Shown one piece after another: positions 56,901 through 64,000 of a stretch of 64,000 bases of DNA; position 1 is the stretch's first letter; every line of letters starts with the position of its first letter. The stretch is taken from contig JAYWVB010000011.1 in the NCBI GenBank assembly GCA_039881045.1, forward strand, positions 310,001 through 374,000. Reading direction: 5' to 3'. A program made the translations under genes and the position numbers. Under the pieces are notes generated by a model that had not been told where the DNA came from, did no database searches, and saw only the letters and a program-made list of their open reading frames with translations. Origin of the DNA: Chaetomium olivaceum (Eukaryota > Ascomycota > Sordariomycetes > Sordariales > Chaetomiaceae).

Positions 56901-59632
56901 CCTCAAGGGCATGGTCGATCTCGAGAAGGTCGTTGTCGTCACTGGCTTTGCCGAAGTTGGACCGTGGGGTAACTCCAGGACCCGGTGGGAGATGGAAGCT
57001 TTCGGCGAGTTCTCGATTGAGGGCTGCATCGAGATGGCATGGGTCATGGGCCTCATCAAGAACCACAACGGCCCGATCAAGGGCAAGCCGTACTCTGGCT
57101 GGGTGGATGGCAAGACTGGCGAGCCCGTTGACGACAAGGACGTGAAGCCGAAGTACGAAAAGTACATCCTGGAGCACTCGGGTATCCGTCTGATCGAGCC
57201 GGAACTTTTCGACGGCTACGACCCCAACAAGAAGCAGCTGATGCACGAGGTTGTCATTGAGGAGGACCTGGACCCCTTCCAGGCCTCCAAGGACACGGCC
57301 GAGGAATTCAAGCGGGAGCACGGGGACAAGGTGGAAATCTTTGAGATCCCCGAAACCGGCGAGTACACCGTGCGCATGAAGAAAGGCGCTTCCCTCTGGA
57401 TCCCGAAGGCGCTGAGGTTCGACCGTCTTGTTGCCGGCCAAATTCCGACAGGATGGGATGCCAAGCGGTACGGCGTCCCCGACGACATCATCTCCCAGGT
57501 CGACCCTGTGGCTCTGTTTGTCCTCGTCTCCACTGTCGAGGCTCTGCTGTCGGCGGGTATCACTGACCCGTACGAGTTCTACAAGTATGTCCACGTCTCG
57601 GAAGTAGGCAACTGTGTGGGTTCCGGCATGGGTGGCGCGGCGGCCCTGCGGGGTATGCATCGTGACCGGTTCCTCGACAAGCCGCTACAGAACGACATTC
57701 TCCAGGAGTCGTTCATCAACACAATGGCTGCTTGGGTCAACATGCTGCTCATCTCGTCGTCCGGCCCGATCAAGACGCCCGTCGGTGCTTGCGCCACGGC
57801 TGTCGAGTCGGTCGACATCGGCTACGAAACCATCATGGAGGGCAAGGCTCGCGTCTGCTTCGTTGGTGGGTTTGACGACTTTGGCGAGGAGGGCTCCTAC
57901 GAGTTCGCCAACATGAAGGCCACCAGTAATGCTGTGGACGAATTCGCCCATGGTCGGACGCCCAAGGAGATGTCGAGACCCACGACCACAACGAGGAACG
58001 GTTTCATGGAATCACAGGGTTGTGGTGTCCAGGTCATCATGACTGCCAAGCTCGCCTTGGACATGGGTGTTCCCATCTATGGTGTTCTCGCTCTCACTAC
58101 GACCGCGTCAGACAAGATCGGCCGCTCAGTTCCCGCGCCAGGCCAGGGTGTTCTCACGACTGCCCGCGAGCACCGCGGCAAGTTCGCTTCGCCGCTGCTC
58201 GACATCAAGTACAGGCGGCGACAGATTGAGCGCCGCACTAAGCAGATTGAGGAGGACAGAGAGGCCGATCTCGAGTACCTCGCCGCCGAGGCGGAAGCGC
58301 TCAAGGCGGAGGGCCGGCCCGAGACGGAAGTCGCCGAGTATGTGGCGTCCCGTGCCAAGCATCTCGAGAAGGAGGTCGAGAGGCAGACCAAGGATGTGCT
58401 CCGCAGCTTCGGCAACAACTTCTGGAAGAGCGACCCGAGCATCGCTCCTCTGCGTGGCGCTCTCGCCACGTGGGGCCTCACGATTGACGACCTCGGCGTT
58501 GCGTCCTTCCACGGGACGTCGACCAAGGCCAACGACAAGAACGAGTCATCAGTCATTTGCCAGCAGCTTGCCCATCTCGGGCGCTCCAAGGGCAATGCGG
58601 TCCTGGGTATCTTCCAGAAGTATCTCACCGGCCACCCCAAGGGCGCTGCCGGTGCCTGGATGATGAACGGGTGCTTGCAGGTGCTCAATACTGGCCTTGT
58701 CCCTGGCAACCGCAACGCCGACAACATCGACGAGGTGATGGAGAAGTTCGACTACATTGTGTACCCGAGCCGCAGCATCCAGACAGACGGTGTCAAGGCG
58801 TTCTCGGTGACGTCGTTCGGTTTCGGCCAGAAGGGTGCTCAGGCGATTGGCGTCCACCCCAAATATCTCTTTGCCACCCTAGATAAGGAGACGTTCCATG
58901 AGTACCGGGTCAAGGTCGAGGCTCGGCAGAAGAAGGCCTACCGCTTCTTCCACAACGGCATGATCAACAACACGCTGTTCGTTGCCAAGGACAAGTCGCC
59001 GTACACGGACGAGCAGCTGAGCTCGGTGCTCCTCAACCCCGACGCACGGGTCACGGTGGACAAGAAGACTGGGCAGCTCACGTACCCCGACAACTTTATG
59101 AAGCTGTCGGAGAAGACGCAAACCCACTCGGAGCGCAAAGCGACGCTGGAGTCGGTGCTCGGCCGGAGCGCACGGCAGCTCGAGAACATGAACACGCGAG
59201 TTGGGTTCGACGTCGAGGACATCTCCACCATCAACGTGGAGAACGACACGTTCCTAGAGCGCAATTTTACAGCAGCGGAGATGCAGCACTGCATCGGCTC
59301 GACAACGGGCCGGCCGCCGCAGAAGGCGTTTGCCGGACGTTGGAGCGCTAAGGAGGCAGTCTTCAAGGCCCTGGGGACTTCGAGCAAGGGAGCTGGCGCG
59401 GCGATGAAGGATATTGAGATCCTGACGGATAAGAACGGGGCGCCGTCGGTCAAGGTATGTGATTCCAATATCTCGGGGAGTTGAGCGTATGGGCGACTGA
59501 TTTACTAACTTTTGCTGCAGCTGCACGGTGCCGCCCAGGAGGCTGCGGAGAAGGCGGGCGTCAAGAACGTCAACGTCTCCCATCTCGTACACGGAGAGTC
59601 ACGCGGCGGCCATTGCAACGGCGCAGCTGTGA
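53921..59632 (+). CDS. FAS2: Fatty acid synthase alpha subunit
   Basis: The alpha chain carries acyl carrier protein, ketoreductase, ketosynthase and phosphopantetheinyl transferase domains. Exons are 53921-54440, 54503-59454 and 59521-59632. The first intron ends immediately before [14 protein letters not shown], where Ser about 176 is the phosphopantetheine site. Also visible are the Rossmann start [18 protein letters not shown], the ketosynthase Cys in [12 protein letters not shown] (codon near 57789), [12 protein letters not shown], and the C-terminal transferase motifs GFDVEDIS and [14 protein letters not shown]. The frame is broken four times by single bases: near 54583 (TP/LDELGAA), 54894-54906 (Gly run before [11 protein letters not shown]), 54988-54992 ([12 protein letters not shown]) and 59579-59581. 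Correcting the last gives the expected C terminus [17 protein letters not shown] with a stop at 59630-59632. Uncorrected, that frame runs to 59709. Confidence 0.93.
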
Positions 59633-59947
59633 GGTGTGCGAGCTGGCTTGTGGTTTGTGGTTTGTGGTTTGTGATATTTTGGAGCGAGATTTGGAATTTC
59701 ATCGTTTAGACAGACGGACGGGGTTTATGATCATGTTTGTAATTGGACGATGCACCGAGATACAGCTTACGGCTTAGACGAGTCACGCTTCGAAGGCGCG
59801 CACGACTAATCACTAGGTATGAGAGATGTTGGCTGGGCGGAAGCAATTGTTTTACCAAGCATGTCGTCGGCCTCGCGCATTGTCCCACGTGTTGTTCATG
59901 TGCCTGTCCCAACTGTCGTCCCATCTGTTGTCACACCCATCGTCACA

Positions 59948-59982
59948 CCTGTGGCCCTACCTGTGGCCCTGCCTGTGGCCTT
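59948..59982. repeat. 12-bp tandem repeat, about three copies
   Basis: CCTGTGGCCCTA-type units are repeated head to tail, inside a wider degenerate zone (59885-60030) of CCCATCGTC-like pieces. Confidence 0.8.
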
Positions 59983-60058
59983 CCCTTTTCGTTGTCTTAC
60001 CTGTCGTCTCACCTGGCGTGCATCATTCGCTGAGAGACACTGACCCGAACCACCGGGA

Positions 60059-60091
60059 CCAAGCTGTGACCAAGCTGTGACCAAGCTGTGA
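60059..60091. repeat. 11-bp tandem repeat, three copies
   Basis: Three perfect copies of CCAAGCTGTGA in non-coding DNA. Confidence 0.9.
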
Positions 60092-61220
60092 CGTTGCTTT
60101 GCTTGGGTCCCTGTGTCTTGGGTGGCCACGTGACTGTGCACCTGGGCGCTTTCGGCGAACGAACTCGCAGGCATGCCTAAATGGGATGGAAGACTGCCTC
60201 TGTATGGATGGCGATGGAAAATGGGCTGGGATGCCAAGCGCAACTTGGCCCTTTGCAGAATGGTGTGTGGGTGTGTGTGTGTGTGTGGGGTGTGCGCTTA
60301 GTGATGGTGCTTGGGGATGTTGTTATTTATTGTATTGTGTGTTGTGTTGAGGAAAACAAAACAAACAAGATTGAAAAGAAGCCCTCAAGAAGAGAGAAAA
60401 AGGTCTCCGCCCGAGTTGATGCTCTCCGCTGCCCTCAAATCCCTTCGCTGTGGTTCGACTCCTTCCTGGGGAGTGCAAGTGCCGGGCGAGTCCGGGCTTG
60501 GCGGGCAATCTTGGCCCGGCTCCCGGCGCTGGCCGAGCTCCGCCCTGCCAAGACGGACCCGCTTCGGTGGGTGAGAGTGGGAGTGGTGGGCTTGCTTCCA
60601 GGTTGTTTGGTCTGCGGGGAACTGCCCTGTGTTCGGATTGGACGGATGGGCTGGGGATTGGCCGGGGATTGGCGGACTAGTTTGAGATAAGGGGGTGAGA
60701 TGATATCAATACCTTGATCGGTGGTTGTTTAAAAATGGGGGGGCCTGTTCTTCTTCTTTGAATTTCTGGCTCGCTGTTCTGCTGCTGCTGACTTGAATAG
60801 TTGTTGGTTTGATTGATTGGTGGTTTTGGCTTTGTTTTGCGTTGAGTGCTTTGACTGGCTGACTGGCTGCTCGGCGGGAGGTGGTCGCTGGTCAGGTTTG
60901 GTTGGGCTTCTGAGATCCGCATCCACAACTGGGTTTCGAGCTGCGGGAAGGCAAGACTGGGCAGCAGGTACGTTGCAGTTTTTGTGGTTTGTGTTGCTTG
61001 CTTTTTGTTTTGGGCATTTCTCTTTGGATTTGTTAAGGTGACCGTGACTGAAACTCGACTGACTTGAAACGCAGATGGTCTTGGTGGCGAGTCATCCATC
61101 ACTTGCAACGGCGTGCCGTGTGGGTTTTTAAAAAGGTTGTTCTCAGTGCTCATAAACCCTGACTGCACTCAACTCCAAACACTCTCACTTAAGTTGGCAC
61201 TGTCCTGAACCGGCATTGAG

Positions 61221-62986
61221 ATGCTCGTTGTCACGCCAAATCACAAAATGATTGCCAAAAACAAGGTGTTCCTCGGCTTGTTCGTGCACAGCAAGTCTCT
61301 CAAAACGCTTGAGTACCTACACAATACGGCTGTGTGTGTGGACAAGGAGGGTAAGATTGTCGCCGTTGAGGAGGATTGCGACGAAAAGAAGGCGAAGGCA
61401 ACAGTGCTTCCCCGGCTGGGGTGGGCGGAAGCAGAGGTGGAGGTCGTCAAGGCGGAAGAGGGCCAGTTCTTCTTCCCCGGGTTCATCGGTAGGCCTCACT
61501 GAAGCCCAGGACATGTCACCAACACTCAAACTCTCAAGATACAAACTAACATGCCACCTCAGACACACACATCCACGCGCCACAGTACCCCAACGCCGGC
61601 ATCTTCGGCAACTCCACCCTCCTCGACTGGCTCAACACCTACACCTTCCCGCTCGAAGCCTCCCTCTCCGACCTCACCAAAGCCCGCCAGGTCTACACCC
61701 GCGTCATTCACAAGACCCTCTCCCACGGCACCACCTGCGCCGCCTACTACGCCACCATCGACGTGCCCGCCACCAACCTCCTCGCCGACCTCTGCCACGC
61801 CCGAGGGCAACGCGCCCTGATCGGCCGCGTATGCATGAACGAACCCGAGACCTCCCCCGCCTACTACCGCGACGAATCCGCGGCCGCCTCCCTCGCCGCC
61901 ACCCAAGCCAGCATCGCGCACATCCAGCGGCTCGACCCAACCTTTGCCCTCATCCGGCCCATCATCACCCCGCGCTTCGCCCCCTCCTGCACCTTCCCCC
62001 TGCTCCAACAACTCGCGTCCCTCGCCAGGACCCTCTCCCTCCCGATCCAAACGCACATCTCGGAAAACCCCGCCGAGATCGCGCTCGTCCAGCAGCTCTT
62101 CCCGCGCGCGCTCACCGGCGCGCCCGACACCAGCTACGCCGCCGTGTACGACGCCGCGGGGCTCCTGACCGCCCGCACAGTGCTCGCGCACGCGGTGCAC
62201 CTGACCGCGGGCGAGGCGGCGCTGGTGGCGCGGCGCGGGGCCAAGGTCAGCCACTGCCCCTGCAGCAACACGGCGCTGGGCAGCGGCGCGGCGCGCGTGC
62301 GCTGGCTGCTCGGGCAAGGGATCACGTGCGGGCTGGGGACGGACGTCAGCGGCGGGTTCAGCGCGAGCGTGCTGGCGGCGGCCAGGGGCGCGGTCATGGT
62401 CAGTCGGCATGTGGTGTTTATGCGCAGGGAGGAGGATATGCGGAGGGGGGGGGATGTGAGGGGGCGGGAGGATGTGAAGAGGCGGGACGCGGGGGTGGGC
62501 GGTGAAGGTGGGGTTGTGGATGCGAGTGCGGGTGTGGAGGTGGATGTGGATGTGGTTGCGGTTGCGGCGACGAAGGAGAAGGAGGAAGAGAAGGCGAAAG
62601 AGAAGGAGATGGAAAAGGAAAAGGAAAAGGAAAAGGAAAAGGAGAAGGAGAGGGAGAAGGACAAGTTGAGTGTGGAGGAGGCGTTGTTTCTGGCGACAAG
62701 GGGCGGCGCGGAGGTGGTTGGGTTCGAGGATAGGGTCGGCGGGTTCGAGGTCGGGATGGAGTGGGATGCGCAGTTAATCGGGCTCGGGGTGGTTAGGGGA
62801 GATGGGGAGTCTGTCGGGGACGACGACGGCGGGGATGTAGATGTCTTTGGCTGGGAGAGCTGGCCGGATCGGGTCGCAAAGTGGGTGTATAATGGCGATG
62901 ATAGAAACACGAAGATGGTGTGGGTGAAGGGGCGGCTGGTCCATACGCGGAAATTGATGGCGAAGCAGGTTTTGGGGAGTGCCTGA
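61221..62986 (+). CDS. GUD1: Guanine deaminase with an internal charged insertion
   Basis: The enzyme hydrolyses guanine to xanthine and ammonia in purine catabolism. Two exons, 61221-61488 and 61563-62986, give 563 aa. The junction completes the metal motif PGFIDTHIHAPQYPN (His 92, His 94). Other zinc ligands are His 254 (QTHISEN), His 299 (LAHAVHLT) and Asp 350 (LGTDVSGG), and SHCPCSN is also conserved. About 80 residues, roughly 376-457, are inserted between the RGAVMVSRHVVFMRR helix and KLSVEEALFLATRGGAE, a site where other guanine deaminases have a short linker. The insertion is Asp/Glu/Lys/Arg/Val-rich and ends in Lys-Glu repeats encoded by GAAAAG-type hexamers (62571-62664). The core is otherwise complete, so activity is plausible. 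The start at 61221 is the first Met in the exon. Confidence 0.9.
62571..62664 (+). repeat. Purine-only hexanucleotide repeat inside the guanine deaminase gene
   Basis: Imperfect GAAAAG/GAGAAG repeats on the plus strand encode alternating Lys and Glu, predicting a charged single helix. The strand is almost pure purine for more than 90 bases. Confidence 0.85.
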
Positions 62987-64000
62987 CTGGATTGGGCGGG
63001 ATAGAGAAATAGATTAGGGGCGGCGAGGACGAAGGGTAATCTTGAGGCTATTACTTTTTTAGTATTTAGCTTTTAGACCACCGAACTCGACAAAACTTTC
63101 GAGTGTCATGTTGCATGCATTGATGTCGTGTTGTGTGGACAGAGAGAAGAGTGATGGCCTCGTTGAGCGTTGCGGGAGTGTGGCCTTCTACCTATCTTAG
63201 ACGTTAGGCAATTTCTTTTGCGAAAAGTCTGGCCGGCAAGATGAAACGGACCACCCGTGCTGGATTCTACGGACACCCAATTGAAGACATGCATACGGGA
63301 CATTGCATGCATGCTCGCTCTGGCTTTTGGTGATAGTTTGAACCCAAGTACGGGGTACTTCGTACAGACGGTCGATAGTGTCTCTATCGGCGTGTGTTTG
63401 CGCAAGGGGTACTTACATGCAAGTGCTCTTGTTTCGTACTCTATCTTCTGTCACCAGAGCTTCAATGACCTACCTACACTTCCTGAACAGACTTCGTTTC
63501 GACTTGAGTTAGCATCAGCTTTTAAGTCTCGATGTCAAGCAAGTGCTGCAAGTCATGATTTCATTCGGACTAGTTACTGTGTAGCTTGATTGAAATTTCA
63601 CAGCTTCAGATCAACCCGAGTGCGGTTTTTGGTCAGGTACTCCGTACAACGGTATAAGTACGGTACCACCCACCGTATTATTTTGCCCGCGATTGGATTG
63701 CATTTGCCGATCGGGGTGACTCCGGGCGGCACCGATCGAGAGAGCAGCATTCGGGTGTAACCTTGGGCGTGCTCAATCGGAGATGAGCCCGCAGAAATGG
63801 TCTCATTTCAGGAGGGTGCCGCAAGATCTGGCTGTTTGGGCACTCCGCGAGACATGCCGCCAGTGGTCGACTGCGAAGAAGCCTTGGACGACGTGGATTG
63901 TAGTGTCGGTACCTAGGTATGTACCCAACATACCCATGTACACATCTACGCAGTCGTACGAATACGAATACCGTGGGACTGTCAAGAAATCTCGTGTATT
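62987..64000. other. Right-hand flank without a recognised gene
   Basis: About 1 kb downstream of guanine deaminase. Short open frames at 63106-63405 (-) and 63257-63589 (+) show no features. One TACCTAGGTA palindrome lies at 63910-63919. Confidence 0.5.

Larger units (their letters stand above)
59710..61220. other. Intergenic region between FAS2 and the guanine deaminase gene
   Basis: About 1.5 kb on the same strand. It contains short tandem repeats near 59948-59982 and 60059-60091 and a GT run near 60260-60285. Open frames here lack protein features. Confidence 0.55.

Noticed and set aside
55360..57660. Long minus-strand open frames opposite FAS2
   Set aside because: They mirror the GC-rich codon structure of FAS2 and have no independent features.
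60679..61168. 163-residue minus-strand frame upstream of guanine deaminase
   Set aside because: Gln/Asn/Pro-rich low complexity, no homology recognised, and it lies in the likely promoter.

Overview
The window is a stretch of filamentous ascomycete nuclear DNA. The gene set, short GT-AG introns (about 48-110 nt), low-complexity tails on regulatory proteins, an AT-rich RIP-like island and generally GC-rich coding DNA all suggest a Sordariomycete, probably Sordariales/Chaetomiaceae. That placement is an inference from style and from remembered family resemblance, not from a search. I support 18 protein-coding genes. I find no convincing tRNA, rRNA, CRISPR or prophage feature.

Layout from left to right: a 5' portion of THO2 (mRNA export, - strand, cut by the window edge) divergent from MET2 (homoserine O-acetyltransferase, +). 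Next come a seven-exon LaeA-like SAM methyltransferase (-), a dual-specificity/STYX-like phosphatase (-), and SPO7 (Nem1-Spo7 lipid phosphatase subunit, -) divergent from a CLD1/ABHD5-like mitochondrial lipase (+). A 3 kb gene-free interval with an AT-rich RIP-like core follows. Then come HOS3 histone deacetylase (-), a Cys-rich secreted, probably GPI-anchored protein (+), a 2EXR-domain protein (-), queuine tRNA-ribosyltransferase (+), mitoribosomal MRP51 (+), RPS17 (+), and RTR1 CTD phosphatase (-) divergent from BBC1 (SH3 actin-patch protein, +). After a 6.4 kb gene-poor interval there is a fungal protein of uncertain, perhaps tubby-like, fold (+). Next are the two fatty acid synthase genes, FAS1 (beta, -) and FAS2 (alpha, +), transcribed apart from a 2.05 kb region. 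The last gene is guanine deaminase (+).

Most genes are unrelated housekeeping genes. The one clear functional pair is FAS1/FAS2, whose products form the cytosolic alpha6-beta6 synthase. SPO7, the CLD1-like lipase and FAS all touch lipid metabolism but are not clustered.

The most striking pattern is technical or evolutionary rather than a new system. At least six otherwise well-conserved genes (methyltransferase, phosphatase, SPO7, BBC1, FAS1, FAS2) have single-base frame breaks, usually in or next to short homopolymers, while long neighbours such as HOS3, THO2 and most of the FAS coding sequence are intact. This looks like uncorrected consensus indels, with BBC1 the worst affected; true pseudogenisation of BBC1 cannot be excluded from sequence alone. 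I did not find an obviously new biological system. The best biological leads are an internal charged Lys/Glu insertion in guanine deaminase, a phosphatase signature lacking its usual His, the uncharacterised protein at 42-43.5 kb, and the RIP-like relic at 14.9-15.3 kb.
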